A DNA stretch of 64,000 bases, from contig NZ_SSSM01000001.1 of assembly GCF_004801885.1 (NCBI RefSeq), positions 682,001-746,000 of the forward strand, written 5' to 3'. Made by a program: the position numbers and the translations under genes. This DNA comes from Naasia lichenicola (GTDB taxonomy: Bacteria > Actinomycetota > Actinomycetes > Actinomycetales > Microbacteriaceae). Position 1 is the first letter of the stretch. Every line of letters starts with the position of its first letter. Of this stretch, positions 52,878-61,484 are shown in pieces. The notes under the pieces are model-generated. The model did no database searches. It saw nothing but the letters and a program-made list of their open reading frames with translations, and was not told where the DNA came from.

Positions 52878-53822
52878 TCAAGAGGTGGGACTCGCGCCGA
52901 AGAACGGATCGCTGAGCTCGCTCCACATCGTGAGCTTGTCCGGGTTCAGCATGATCCACACCTCCGAGACCACCCCGTGGAGGACTCCGAGGTTGACCAC
53001 TCCCACGATCCGCCCCTCCTCCCACATGGCGAAGGCGAGACCGTCCCCGGTCTGCTGCTCGCTGACGCGCATCCCGGGTCGCTTCGTGAGGATGCCGAAC
53101 AGAAAGCGCGCTACGGCGTCGGCCCCGTGCACCGGCCGACGCGCGGCGGAGACCCGTCCGCCTCCATCTGAGCGAACGGCGACGCGAGGATCGAGCACGG
53201 CGATCAGCGCTGCCATGTCGCCCGTCTGACAGGCGATCGCGAAGGCACGCACCACATCATCGTGCTCGCTCCGGGTCGCCTCCCGGGCCCGGTCGCCGCT
53301 GATCCTCCGCCGAGCGGAGGTCGCAAGCTGCCTCGTGGCGGCAGGCGACCGGCCCACTATCTCCGCGATCTCGTCGAAGGGCAGAGCGAAGACGTCGTGC
53401 AGCACGAAAGCGACTCGCTCCGCCGGTGTCATCGACTCGAGCACGAGGAGAAGTGCAGTGCTCACCGACTCGTCGAGGCTGACCCGGTCGAGCGGATCGG
53501 TCGCGCCGGCGCGGGCAGCGCCGAAGGTCGCCGCGGGCAGCGGCTCCGGCAGCCACTCTCCGACGTAACGCTCGCGCCGACTGCGCGCCGACTGGAGCAC
53601 GTCGAGGCAGATGCGACCGGCGACCCGGGTGAGCCACGCCTGAGGAATCTCTATGACGTCGCGCTCGAGCGCGCTCATCCGATACCAGCGGCTGTAGGTC
53701 TCCTGCACGGCGTCTTCCGCTTCGGCGATCGTGCCGAGCATCCGAAAGCAGAGGCTCATCAGATGCCGACGCTCGCGCACGACCGCTTCATCCATGGCGT
53801 CCCCGACATCCTGACCGGTCAT
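52878..53822 (-). CDS. sigJ: ECF41-family sigma factor (SigJ-like)
   Basis: A 314-aa one-component sigma factor. Sigma region 2 (LMSLCFRMLGTIAEAEDAVQ) and region 4 (VFALPFDEIAEIVGRSPAAT) are joined by a linker with the ECF41 hallmark WLPEPL. A C-terminal SnoaL/NTF2-like domain carries the ECF41 motifs DGGGR and NPDKL. This domain replaces an anti-sigma factor and tunes activity. The ATG at 53822 has GGAGCGAAGGGC upstream and is preferred to 53846. It diverges from an oxidoreductase operon, the usual ECF41 neighbourhood. Confidence 0.9.
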   Translation of the reverse strand: MTGQDVGDAMDEAVVRERRHLMSLCFRMLGTIAEAEDAVQETYSRWYRMSALERDVIEIPQAWLTRVAGRICLDVLQSARSRRERYVGEWLPEPLPAATFGAARAGATDPLDRVSLDESVSTALLLVLESMTPAERVAFVLHDVFALPFDEIAEIVGRSPAATRQLATSARRRISGDRAREATRSEHDDVVRAFAIACQTGDMAALIAVLDPRVAVRSDGGGRVSAARRPVHGADAVARFLFGILTKRPGMRVSEQQTGDGLAFAMWEEGRIVGVVNLGVLHGVVSEVWIMLNPDKLTMWSELSDPFFGASPTS

Positions 53823-53854
53823 GCCCTTCGCTCCTGCTCCGTTCATACCGATTC

Positions 53855-53913
53855 GACGAGACAGTACCCGCGGATGTGAGGCGCCGCCTCACATCCTGGC
53901 GAGCAGCGTCGTC
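53855..53913. promoter_or_regulatory. Two-way ECF41 promoter built on one palindrome
   Basis: A 25-bp palindrome (53872-53896: 12-bp arms, one central C) carries CCTCACA facing outwards on each strand. On the plus strand CCTCACA (53887-53893) is followed by exactly 16 bases and CGTC (53910-53913). On the minus strand CCTCACA (53881-53875) is followed by exactly 16 bases and CGTC (53858-53855). The known ECF41 promoter is, from memory, TGTCACA-N16-CGTC. The symmetric site would drive both the sigma gene and the partner operon. Confidence 0.72.
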
Positions 53914-53921
53914 TGAGAAGC

Positions 53922-54452
53922 ATGCACCAGTCATCAGATCCCGCGTCCGCAATCCCACCGGATGCTTCGCCGCACCCGTCAGCCCGGCCCAACACCACCG
54001 CGCGTCGTGGTGTACTGGGCGCGACCGCACTCCTCGCCGCGTACGTCGGCGTCTGGGCCACCGTGGCCCCCAGGGGCTTCTACGAATCCTTCCCGGGCTT
54101 CGGCTTCACCTGGATCTCGATCGATGGTCCCTTCAACGAGCATCTGATCCGTGATGTCGGCGCGATGTACGTGGCGCTCGGAACCTTGACCGTCGCGGCC
54201 TTCTTCGCTCGCATGGCTGCCGCAGGCAGGCTGGTGGGACTCGGGTGGACCGTGTTCGGCTGCCTGCATTTCGGCTACCACGCCCTGCATCCCGAGGGTG
54301 GCACGACGGATCGCATCGCCACACTGCTCAGTCTCGGGATCAGCCTCGCGCTCGGAATCCTGCTGATGATCCCGCCGCGACGCGAGTCGGAGCGCCCACC
54401 CACGGCTGAAAGCGGGTTCCCCGCGCGCGGGGCGACAGGGCCCGTGCGATGA
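53922..54452 (+). CDS. Membrane protein, likely ECF41 target
   Basis: A 176-aa protein with a 30-residue hydrophilic start and four membrane segments (GATALLAAYVGVWATVAPRG, VGAMYVALGTLTVAAFFARM, LVGLGWTVFGCLHFGYHAL, TLLSLGISLALGILLMIPP). The layout fits DUF4345-like or DoxX-like small membrane proteins. The ATG lies 8 bp after the predicted -10 CGTC, so the message is probably leaderless. Its stop overlaps the next gene's start. Confidence 0.75.
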   Translation: MHQSSDPASAIPPDASPHPSARPNTTARRGVLGATALLAAYVGVWATVAPRGFYESFPGFGFTWISIDGPFNEHLIRDVGAMYVALGTLTVAAFFARMAAAGRLVGLGWTVFGCLHFGYHALHPEGGTTDRIATLLSLGISLALGILLMIPPRRESERPPTAESGFPARGATGPVR

Positions 54453-55219
54453 GAATCGCCATCGCGGGTGGGACCGGTACGGTCGGCCGGCACATCGTGT
54501 CAGCGGTTCGCGCTCAGGGCGACGAACCAGTGGTCCTCAGCCGGGCCCGCGGAGTCGATATCGAATCCGGCGCCGGGCTGGAGAAGGCCCTGGCTGGAGT
54601 CGATGCCGTCATCGACGCCTACGGTCCGGCGACCAGTTCCGCTGTCGAGAGCATGCGACGGTTCCGTGCGGCCACGGATCACCTGCTCGCGGCGGAGCGC
54701 TCGTCCGGCGTTCGCCACCACGTCGCCCTCTCGATCGTGGGTGCGAGGCAGATCGACGCCGGCTACTACCGGGGCAAGAGGGTCCAGGAGGATCTGGTCT
54801 CCTCCTCGTATCCCTCGTCCGGAGTCGGCTGGTCGATCCTGCGGACGACGCAGTTCCACGAGTTCGCCCAGCAGATGGTGGGCCGGATGAGCTTCGGGCC
54901 GCTCGTGGCCGTACCGACGATGCTCGCCCAGCCCGTGGCGGCATCCGAGGTCGCGGCCGCGCTCGCTTCCCTGGCCGCCGGACCTCCACGAGGTCTCGCG
55001 CCGGACTTCGCCGGGCCGAGGGTCGAACGGATGCCCGACATGGTGCGCCGCTATCTGTCCGCGATCGGCCGACCGGCGGTGGTGGTCCCCGTTGCCCTCC
55101 CGGGTCGATTCGGCAGATCGCTGCGCGACGGCAGCCTGCTTCCGGCGGCCGACGCCGTGCTCGGCACCGTCGCATTCGACGACTGGAGGAGAACGGTCCG
55201 GTCGGTCGGCTCGATCTGA
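54449..55219 (+). CDS. NAD(P)-binding epimerase-like protein (NmrA/atypical SDR)
   Basis: A 256-aa protein with N-terminal Rossmann loop MRIAIAGGTGTVGRHIVSAV. HHVALSIVGARQIDAGYYRG and VGWSILRTTQFHEFAQQM are typical of NmrA-like atypical SDRs, which often sense or use NADPH. It overlaps the preceding gene by 4 bp (ATGA). ECF41 sigma factors are commonly linked to carboxymuconolactone decarboxylase, oxidoreductase or epimerase genes, and this fits the last class. Confidence 0.85.
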   Translation: MRIAIAGGTGTVGRHIVSAVRAQGDEPVVLSRARGVDIESGAGLEKALAGVDAVIDAYGPATSSAVESMRRFRAATDHLLAAERSSGVRHHVALSIVGARQIDAGYYRGKRVQEDLVSSSYPSSGVGWSILRTTQFHEFAQQMVGRMSFGPLVAVPTMLAQPVAASEVAAALASLAAGPPRGLAPDFAGPRVERMPDMVRRYLSAIGRPAVVVPVALPGRFGRSLRDGSLLPAADAVLGTVAFDDWRRTVRSVGSI

Positions 55220-55242
55220 CGCGCTTCGGCACCGTGACGCGG

Positions 55243-55314
55243 TGCTGCGGACGAAACGCGCCGGCGCCCGTCCGCGTTCTGTCCGCAGCAGCCCGCTGTG
55301 TCCGCAGCACCGCG
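55243..55314 (+). repeat. Family C palindromic repeat, copy 2 (compound)
   Basis: The left arm TGCTGCGGACGAAACGCG (55243-55260) pairs with CGCGTTCTGTCCGCAGCA (55273-55290) with two mismatches. A second right arm GTCCGCAGCACCGCG (55300-55314) pairs perfectly with the outer left flank. Further degenerate TCCGCCGCAG units follow to 55345. It fills the gap between convergent genes. Confidence 0.65.
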
Positions 55315-55358
55315 ATATGTCCGCCGCAGTCCGCCGTCTCCGCAGCGCCGCGTGAGGG

Positions 55359-55778
55359 TCAGCGCCGCTTGCGGCGGATCCGCATCGGCCCCTTGGCAGT
55401 GGACGGGTCGACGACGGAGCCGCGCTGGGTGATCTCCACCTCACCGCGGTCCACCAGTCGGCGAGCGGCGCGACGGACGGGCTCCATCAGGGCGCGCCAT
55501 GCGTCGGAATCCTCATTGCCCGCCTCGGCGCGGGCGACCTCGGACGGGCAGATGGTGGCCGTCGCCGCACGGGCCGCGAGCAGGTCGAGGATCGCCCGCT
55601 CGAGGCGGTCGTCCTGATCGCTGACTCCGCGTCGGCGACATCCGGCGCTGCAGTAGCGGACGGAGTCCCAGTCCCGCTCCCACTTCTTGCGCCACTCGAT
55701 CCGGCGCCCGCAGGAGGCGCACGTCTTGTCCTCGATCACCGGAGAGGCGACGGCGGCGGAGGCTGACTTTCGGGACAC
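55359..55778 (-). CDS. DUF2256/DUF3253 protein with Cys4 zinc site
   Basis: A 139-aa protein. A zinc-ribbon-like N terminus ([31 protein letters not shown]) is followed by a winged-helix-like DUF3253 part ([40 protein letters not shown]). The two are often fused. Nucleic-acid binding is likely (inference). It lies 9 bp downstream of the DUF1801 gene in the same direction. Confidence 0.82.
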   Translation of the reverse strand: MSRKSASAAVASPVIEDKTCASCGRRIEWRKKWERDWDSVRYCSAGCRRRGVSDQDDRLERAILDLLAARAATATICPSEVARAEAGNEDSDAWRALMEPVRRAARRLVDRGEVEITQRGSVVDPSTAKGPMRIRRKRR

Positions 55779-55787
55779 CGCGGCAGG

Positions 55788-56198
55788 CTATCCGGCCGCG
55801 CTCGGCCCGAGCTGTGCGGCCCACGCGCCGGCGATCCGGCCGACCTCGGACAGAGCGCCATCGGTCTCGTCCGCGTTCGCGAAGGCGATGGTGGCGCGAT
55901 CCGCGTCCAGCCAGGTCAGCAGCGCCCGCGGATCCTCGACGGTGATCCGCAGCGGATCCGTCCGCTTCGCCGCACCCGTGTGCAGGATGAGCTGGACGAT
56001 GGATCCGGGACGGATGCGGAAGGTCACGAAGTGCTCTCCCCCGGCCGTCGCGAAACTCGGAGCGTTCCACTTCACCGACTCGGGCCAGACCGATCCCGAC
56101 GCGTCGGCGGCGCCCTGGATGGCCGCCCGAAGCGCATCAATCTCGGCCCGCCGAGGATGCGCCATCGCGTCGAGGAACTTCTGCACGGTCTGCGCCAT
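55788..56198 (-). CDS. DUF1801 domain protein
   Basis: A 136-aa protein. VQKFLDAMAHPRRAEIDALR, then SVWPESVKWNAPSFATAGGE and FVTFRIRPGSIVQLILHTGA, fits the DUF1801 fold. It is a distant relative of the 51809-52237 protein. It overlaps nothing and probably shares a message with the DUF2256/DUF3253 gene 9 bp downstream. Function unknown. Confidence 0.8.
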   Translation of the reverse strand: MAQTVQKFLDAMAHPRRAEIDALRAAIQGAADASGSVWPESVKWNAPSFATAGGEHFVTFRIRPGSIVQLILHTGAAKRTDPLRITVEDPRALLTWLDADRATIAFANADETDGALSEVGRIAGAWAAQLGPSAAG

Positions 56199-56301
56199 CC
56201 CGTGAGCCTACGGAGCATCTGCCCAGCGAACGGCCGGGCGCGGGCCGAGCAATGGCGAGGTGTCGCTCTGGCCCGAACCGGGGGGAGCTGAGAAAGGCTC
56301 G

Positions 56302-56592
56302 ATGCGCAAGAATGAAGCCATGAGCAAGAAGATCGACCGGGCCGCCTCCGAGCTGAAGAAGGCGCTGACCGCACACGCCAAGGTCGCGGGCAAGAAGAAG
56401 GTCAGCAAGGGTCGCATCGACAAGGCCTCCGCTCGCGTGCGCTCCGCCGCGAACTCATACGCCGGGCTCGTCTACTCCAAGACGGGCGTCGACAGCCCGT
56501 TCCTCGACATCCGCGACCCGCGTCTCGACACCCCGGTCGCGATCTCGCTGAAGGCCGAGCGCGACGCGCTGGCCCGGCGCCGCGCCAGCTGA
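56302..56592 (+). CDS. Small basic hypothetical protein
   Basis: A 96-aa Lys/Arg/Ala-rich protein (ELKKALTAHAKVAGKKKVSK, GRIDKASARVRSAANSYAGL), likely helical, with a C-terminal half containing PFLDIRDPRLDTPVAISLKA. No family is recognised; the composition suggests nucleic-acid binding. The ATG at 56302 follows GAAAGG; another in-frame ATG is at 56320. Confidence 0.65.
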   Translation: MRKNEAMSKKIDRAASELKKALTAHAKVAGKKKVSKGRIDKASARVRSAANSYAGLVYSKTGVDSPFLDIRDPRLDTPVAISLKAERDALARRRAS

Positions 56593-56694
56593 TCACCGCT
56601 CCGCGCCGCTGAATCTTCGCCGCTCGCGAAGATCCGGCGTTCTTGCCGTCGTGCTGTCGGGAATCCGACCGCTCCGCGCCTGCACAGTGGAGAC

Positions 56695-57636
56695 GTGAAA
56701 GACCGCATCACTCTGCGCTTCCTGGCCGCTCCGACCGATGCGGGCGCCGACGGCCGCACCGTCCAGGCGGGCCGGGTGCTCGAATGGATCGACAAGGCCG
56801 GCTACGCCTGCGCCGTCTCCTGGAGCGCCTCGTACTGCGTCACGGCCTACGTCGGCAACGTGCACTTCACCCGCCCGATCGCGCCCGGCGAGTTGATCGA
56901 GGCGCGCGCACGGATCATCCACACCGGCCGCAGCAGCATGCAGGTGCTGGTGACCGTGCTCGCGGCCGACGCCCGAGACGGCTCGTTCACGGCCGCGACG
57001 GACTGCCTGCTGGTGTTCGTGGCTGTCGATGACGCGGGCTCCTCGCGAGCGGTGCCGCCCTGGAGCCCCCACGACGACGACGACGAGCTCCTCAGCCGTG
57101 GAGCGGTCCAGCGCATCGAGGCTCGACGAGCGATCCACGAGGAGATGCAGGCGCAGGACTACACCGAGGCGGGCACGGGGCCGCGCTCGCTGTTCCGCTT
57201 CCTCGCCGCACCGTCCGACGTCAACTGGGGAGGCAATGCGCACGGCGGGATCGTCATGCGCTGGATCGACGAGGCCGCCTTCGCCTGCGCCACATCATGG
57301 GCGGGGCGCGATGCCGTGGCGGTCTACTCCGGCGGCATCCACTTCTACAGCCCGGTTCACATCGGCGACCTGGTCGAGGTGGAGGCCCGGCTCATCCACA
57401 CCGGTGCGCACAGCATGCATCTCAGCGTCCGCGTCCGGGCGGGCAGCCTCATCGACGGCGAGCGCCGGCTGACCACGCAGTGCATGACGGTGTTCGTGAT
57501 CCCCGGCGTCGACGGGAGGGCGGCTCCGGTGCCGGCGATGCGGCTCGAGACCGATGAGGACCGCCGACTCGACGCGCACGCTCGCGATCTCATCGCCCGT
57601 CGCGCACAGCTGCTCGCCATCCCCGTCCCCGGCTGA
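56695..57636 (+). CDS. Acyl-CoA thioesterase, double hotdog
   Basis: A 313-aa protein of two hotdog domains. Domain 1 (8-130): GRVLEWIDKAGYACAVSWSA and VHFTRPIAPGELIEARARII. Domain 2 (165-290): NAHGGIVMRWIDEAAFACAT, GIHFYSPVHIGDLVEVEARL. The Asp/Glu in each (WIDxAG/A) is the family catalytic site. It would hydrolyse acyl-CoA in the cytosol. The GTG start has GTGGAGAC upstream. It converges on the alpha/beta hydrolase gene. Confidence 0.88.
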   Translation: MKDRITLRFLAAPTDAGADGRTVQAGRVLEWIDKAGYACAVSWSASYCVTAYVGNVHFTRPIAPGELIEARARIIHTGRSSMQVLVTVLAADARDGSFTAATDCLLVFVAVDDAGSSRAVPPWSPHDDDDELLSRGAVQRIEARRAIHEEMQAQDYTEAGTGPRSLFRFLAAPSDVNWGGNAHGGIVMRWIDEAAFACATSWAGRDAVAVYSGGIHFYSPVHIGDLVEVEARLIHTGAHSMHLSVRVRAGSLIDGERRLTTQCMTVFVIPGVDGRAAPVPAMRLETDEDRRLDAHARDLIARRAQLLAIPVPG

Positions 57637-57676
57637 CCCGACGCCTCGAAACCGACGAGCGCGGCCTGCGATCGCC

Positions 57677-58516
57677 CTACCGCTCGTCCGCCTCGAGGAA
57701 GGCCAGCGCCGCATCGCGGAAGTGCCGCGAGGTCGGCGCATTGAAGTGATTGCGGCCCGGGATCAGGAAGAACTCGCCCCTGGGCGTGGCGGCGGCGAGC
57801 GACCGTGAGGCCTCGAGGATGCCGTCCTCGCTTCCTGCTGCGAACAGGATCGGCTGCGCCGGCGGATTGGCACGATCGGGCTGAGCTCCCCCGCGCATGC
57901 CCTCGACCAGGGCGACGAGGGCCACGAGGTCGTTGTCGAGCTGGCCGGCCATGGTGAGGTACGCCTGAGTGAGCCGGTCCTGCACGGGAACCCCCGTCGC
58001 GAGGAACTCCTTCGCCTCGTCGACCCGGAACCGGGTCAGCGGATCGCCGTCCGGGATGCCGCCCAGCACCGCGCGGGTGATCTCCACGGGATAGGCCAGC
58101 GCCGCATGCCAGCCCACCCGGGCACCCAGTGAATAGCCGACGAAGGAGATGTCGTCGAGCAGATAGGTGTCCATCACCACCCGGACGTCGGTGACGAGCG
58201 CCTCCATCGTGTAGGCGGTCGGCTCACGCGGCTTGCTGCTCGAGCCGTGGCCGCGCTGATCCATCGCGATCACCCGGTATCCGGCCCGGCGCAGCTCGCG
58301 CACCCATCCCGTGGCATGGAAGTTGCCGAGCGCCGAGGAGGCGAAGCCGTGCACGGCGAGCACGGTCGGCGCGTCCGCACCAAGCTCCTCCCCCGTCTCG
58401 CCCTCTCCGGAGTCGCCCGTGCCGATGTTCCCGGCACCGAAGTCGTAGGTCGCGATCGAGATGCCGTCGGGTGTCATGACCATGACGGGCTTGGGGGCGT
58501 CGGGAATCAGGCTCAC
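57677..58516 (-). CDS. Alpha/beta hydrolase
   Basis: A 279-aa enzyme with HG in VLAVHGFASSALGNFHATGW, the nucleophile in SFVGYSLGARVGW, Asp in AAGSEDGILEAS and His in IPGRNHFNAPTS. The start is uncertain: GTG at 58516 is used because homology begins about there, but ATG at 58582 or 58594 extend it. It diverges from the ArsR-SRPBCC operon, whose operator would lie in the intergenic region. The substrate is unknown. Confidence 0.82.
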   Translation of the reverse strand: MSLIPDAPKPVMVMTPDGISIATYDFGAGNIGTGDSGEGETGEELGADAPTVLAVHGFASSALGNFHATGWVRELRRAGYRVIAMDQRGHGSSSKPREPTAYTMEALVTDVRVVMDTYLLDDISFVGYSLGARVGWHAALAYPVEITRAVLGGIPDGDPLTRFRVDEAKEFLATGVPVQDRLTQAYLTMAGQLDNDLVALVALVEGMRGGAQPDRANPPAQPILFAAGSEDGILEASRSLAAATPRGEFFLIPGRNHFNAPTSRHFRDAALAFLEADER

Positions 58517-58575
58517 CGCTCCGATTGTGGCGGAGACCGACTCCGGTGCGCTCGGGACACCCGGCCATGCGCGCC

Positions 58576-58613
58576 TTGACATCGCTCCCCGCATACATAA
58601 CTATTCGGTTATG
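58576..58613 (+). promoter_or_regulatory. arsR promoter and operator overlapping the start codon
   Basis: TTGACA at 58576-58581, then 17 bp, then AACTAT as a weak -10. The perfect inverted repeat CATAAC-TATTCG-GTTATG at 58596-58613 covers the -10 and the ATG at 58611. Such 6-6-6 sites are typical of ArsR proteins paired with SRPBCC genes (from memory). Confidence 0.62.
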
Positions 58614-59033
58614 GATACGCGAGAGGACGTCCTCAGCGAGGTCTTCGGCGCCCTCGCCGACCCGACCCGACGCGCCATCCTGCAGCGCCTCGCTCAGGGC
58701 GAGGCCAGCGTCGCCGAGCTCGGCGCACCGTTCGCGATGAGCCAGCCGGCCATCTCCAAGCACCTGCAGGTGCTCGAGCGCGCGGGGCTCATCTCCCGCA
58801 GCCGGTCCGCGACCATGCGGATGAGCCGGCTCGAGGCGGATCGCCTTCGAGAGGCCAGCGAATGGGTCGACCGCTATCGACGGTTCTGGACCGACCGCTT
58901 CGACCGCCTCGACGAGGCACTCCGCGCATTCCAGACGGACGCATCTGCATCCGTCTCCCCCACCGCACCCGAGTCCGACTCGAGCACCGCAGCTGGAGCC
59001 GTACCGGACTCCGCCGATCCGAGGAACCCATGA
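58611..59033 (+). CDS. ArsR family (SdpR-like) transcriptional regulator
   Basis: A 140-aa winged-helix protein. The HTH is at about 5-85: VFGALADPTRRAILQRLAQG, FAMSQPAISKHLQVLERAGL. It has no metal-site CxC, so it belongs to the metal-independent group paired with SRPBCC proteins. The C-terminal 30 residues are a disordered Ser/Ala/Asp tail. The ATG is inside the operator, so the message is probably leaderless. The stop overlaps the SRPBCC start. Confidence 0.88.
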   Translation: MDTREDVLSEVFGALADPTRRAILQRLAQGEASVAELGAPFAMSQPAISKHLQVLERAGLISRSRSATMRMSRLEADRLREASEWVDRYRRFWTDRFDRLDEALRAFQTDASASVSPTAPESDSSTAAGAVPDSADPRNP

Positions 59034-59518
59034 ACATCGTCGACCCCTCTTCCGTCCCTGATTCCGTCCCCGGCGACCACTCCGACCGGGAGGTCTTCCT
59101 CAGCCGGGCGTTCGACGCCCCGCGCGAGGTGGTCTTCCGCTTCTTCAGCGAGCCCGCCCTGCTCGCCCGCTGGTTCGGGCCGCACGGGGTGAGCGTGCCC
59201 TTCGACTCCGTGGCCGTCGAGCCGCGGGTCGGCGGCCGCTACGAGCTCTCGATGGCCGATGCCGACGGGGCGCACGCATTCCACGGAGTGCTGACCGAGT
59301 ACGACCCGCCCGAGGCGCTGGCGATGACCATCCACGCCGACACCGGCATCGGAGTCCTGGAGCGGATCAGCCTGCGCATCCAGTTCCACGACCACGGGGA
59401 CCGCACGCGGATCACCCTGAGGCAGGGCCCGTTCGACCCGACCGCCAAGCGCCTCACCGAGGACGGCTGGGTCGAGTCATTCGAGAAGCTCGACCTCGCA
59501 CTCCCCTCACTCCCCTGA
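59030..59518 (+). CDS. SRPBCC (AHSA1-like) protein
   Basis: A 162-aa protein with the AHSA1 pattern SRAFDAPREVVFRFFSEPAL, RWFGPHGVSVPFDSVAVEPR-VGGRY and FHGVLTEYDPPEALAMTIHA, then GWVESFEKLDLAL at the C terminus. ATGA overlap with arsR. The pair regulator plus ligand-binding protein is common; the ligand is unknown. A hydrolase gene follows 41 bp later. Confidence 0.88.
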   Translation: MNIVDPSSVPDSVPGDHSDREVFLSRAFDAPREVVFRFFSEPALLARWFGPHGVSVPFDSVAVEPRVGGRYELSMADADGAHAFHGVLTEYDPPEALAMTIHADTGIGVLERISLRIQFHDHGDRTRITLRQGPFDPTAKRLTEDGWVESFEKLDLALPSLP

Positions 59519-59559
59519 CCTGCACCCTCCGACCCGCACACTCGTCGAAAGAGCCTCCG

Positions 59560-60375
59560 ATGACCGACACGACCACCATTCCGCAGACCCTGACCACGAC
59601 CTCGGCAGACGGCACGACCATCGCGTACGAGAGGACCGGAAGCGGCCCCGCGATCGTGCTCGTCGACGGCGCCATGTGCACGCGCGACTTCGGCCCGATG
59701 CGTCCGGTGGCCGCCGCGCTCTCGGATGCATTCACCGTCTACGCCTACGACCGCCGCGGCCGCGGGGAGAGCGGCGACACCGCTCCGTACGCCGTGCAGC
59801 GGGAGATCGAGGATCTCCTGGCGATGATCGCCGTCACCGGTGGCCCGTCCCTCGTCTTCGGGTCCTCCTCCGGCGCAGCGCTCGCTCTCGAGGCGGCGAT
59901 GGCGGGTGCGCCGATCAGCCGGCTCGCCGTCTGGGAGCCGCCCTACGTCGCCACCGGAAAGGCAGAGGCGGAGCCGGACCACGTGGCGAACTCCACTGCG
60001 CTGGTCGAAGCGGGGCGGCCGGGTGATGCGGTCACGTACTTCCTGACCAAGATGGTCGGAGCGCCGGCGTTCGTCGGGCTCATCATGAAGCTCAACAGGA
60101 GGATCTGGCGGAAGATGCAGGCCGTCGGGCACACCATCCCCTACGACGCACGCATCATGGACGGCTTTGTGGCCCCCGCTGAACGCCTGGCAGCGATCGG
60201 CCAACCGACCCTCGTCGCACTCGGCGGCCGCGCGAAGCCGAACATGCGCGCCGCCGTGCTGGCCGTCGCGGACGCCGTCCCGAACGCCGAGTTCCGCGAG
60301 CTGCCCGGCCAGATGCACAACGTGGCGACCACGGCCATCAGCCCTCTGCTGCGGGAGTGGTTCCTCCGCGGCTGA
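59560..60375 (+). CDS. Alpha/beta hydrolase
   Basis: A 271-aa enzyme. The nucleophile is in VFGSSSGAALALEAA and the His in LPGQMHNVA. No clear catalytic Asp is seen at the usual place (VALGGRAKPNMRAAV), a pattern known from one subgroup. ATG follows TCGAAAGAGCC. It is the third gene of the arsR operon direction; the operon may serve detoxification (inference). Confidence 0.83.
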   Translation: MTDTTTIPQTLTTTSADGTTIAYERTGSGPAIVLVDGAMCTRDFGPMRPVAAALSDAFTVYAYDRRGRGESGDTAPYAVQREIEDLLAMIAVTGGPSLVFGSSSGAALALEAAMAGAPISRLAVWEPPYVATGKAEAEPDHVANSTALVEAGRPGDAVTYFLTKMVGAPAFVGLIMKLNRRIWRKMQAVGHTIPYDARIMDGFVAPAERLAAIGQPTLVALGGRAKPNMRAAVLAVADAVPNAEFRELPGQMHNVATTAISPLLREWFLRG

Positions 60376-60530
60376 GCTGCCCCGCGGTCGGGCGGCGCGG
60401 CGCCGAGCCCTCACGCTCAGGTCCGGCGACACGCCGGATCGAACCCGCCTGGCAGCGGCTCCGTCCGTCGATACGCTTCGGGCGGCCCTCGCCTCCGAGG
60501 CCCTCCCGACGAGCAACAGGACCACGACAC

Positions 60531-61283
60531 ATGTCCATTCCGAACACCCCCACGCCCGAGACCAACCCGCTGCCGCTCCCGCTCGCCCCCTCCCCCGCGG
60601 CCCAGACCGCACCTGCGACCCGGCGTCGTGGCCTCTTCGACAACGTCGAGCTCGTGACCGTGATCCTGCTCGGCATCGTGTCGGTGGCCACCGCCTACAC
60701 CTCCTTCCAGTCCGGCCTCTACGGCGGAGCCAGCGACGACCGCATCTCCCGCAGCGAGGCGAAGGGCACCGAGGCCGAGTCGCTCTACCTCGAGGGCAAT
60801 CAGCAGTACGTGCAGGACACCCAGACCATCCTGCGACTGTCGGATCTCGACGTCCTCAAGCAGAGCGCGGATCCGGTCACCGCCTCGGATGCCGCCGCCC
60901 AGTACGACCAGCTGTACTTCATCGGCGTCTCCGAGGATCTCGACGCCGCCATCACCTCCGCGACCGCACTCGACGCGTCGGAGCCGGACTTCTGGCACGA
61001 CCCGCAGGCCGACGAGGCGTACGGCGAGGCCCTGTTCGGCACCTACGGCACGGCGTCCGACGAGGCCGAGCAGCTGAGGAAGGAGGGCGACGGCATCGGC
61101 GACAAGGGCGACCAGCTCGGCTTCTACACCGCACTCATGGCGATCACCCTTTTCCTGCTCGGCGTCGCGGCGGTCGTGCGCCGACCCCTCACCCAGTGGA
61201 TCCTGATCGCCATCGGGATGTCCATCTTCCTCGTCACCGCGATCGCCACCGCCTTCATCCCGTTCGTCTGGATCGGCTACTAG
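60531..61283 (+). CDS. Membrane protein of unknown function
   Basis: A 250-aa protein with a Pro/Thr-rich cytosolic start, a first span at about 43-60 (VTVILLGIVSVATAYTSFQS), an acidic extracytoplasmic or helical middle and two C-terminal spans (MAITLFLLGVAAVV, WILIAIGMSIFLVTAIATAF). The layout is DUF4337-like but not a confident match. No motif for catalysis is seen. Confidence 0.7.
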   Translation: MSIPNTPTPETNPLPLPLAPSPAAQTAPATRRRGLFDNVELVTVILLGIVSVATAYTSFQSGLYGGASDDRISRSEAKGTEAESLYLEGNQQYVQDTQTILRLSDLDVLKQSADPVTASDAAAQYDQLYFIGVSEDLDAAITSATALDASEPDFWHDPQADEAYGEALFGTYGTASDEAEQLRKEGDGIGDKGDQLGFYTALMAITLFLLGVAAVVRRPLTQWILIAIGMSIFLVTAIATAFIPFVWIGY

Positions 61284-61380
61284 CCGGCACGATCCGCCCG
61301 GTCACGAACATCGGTGCGCGATGTCGCGTCGAACAGCTGCACGCCCGCTGCACGACCTGCGGCCGAAGCTGAGTCGGCGT

Positions 61381-61396
61381 CGATTGTCAGCAATCG
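61381..61396. promoter_or_regulatory. Short inverted repeat upstream of the acyl-CoA ligase
   Basis: CGATTG-TCAG-CAATCG, perfect, 89 bp before the ATG. Could be an operator. The rest of the 201-bp gap shows no feature. Confidence 0.35.
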
Positions 61397-61484
61397 TGCG
61401 GCCACCGGTTCCTCTTTCGCCCGTGGCGAGGGGCATCATGGGAGGTGCGCCGATCCGACGGGCGCCTATCGAAGGAGATAGCCG

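Noticed and set aside
51809-56198. Two DUF1801-type genes as a duplicated pair
   Set aside because: Their sequences differ strongly outside the fold motifs and they are 3.5 kb apart on opposite strands, so recent duplication is unlikely.
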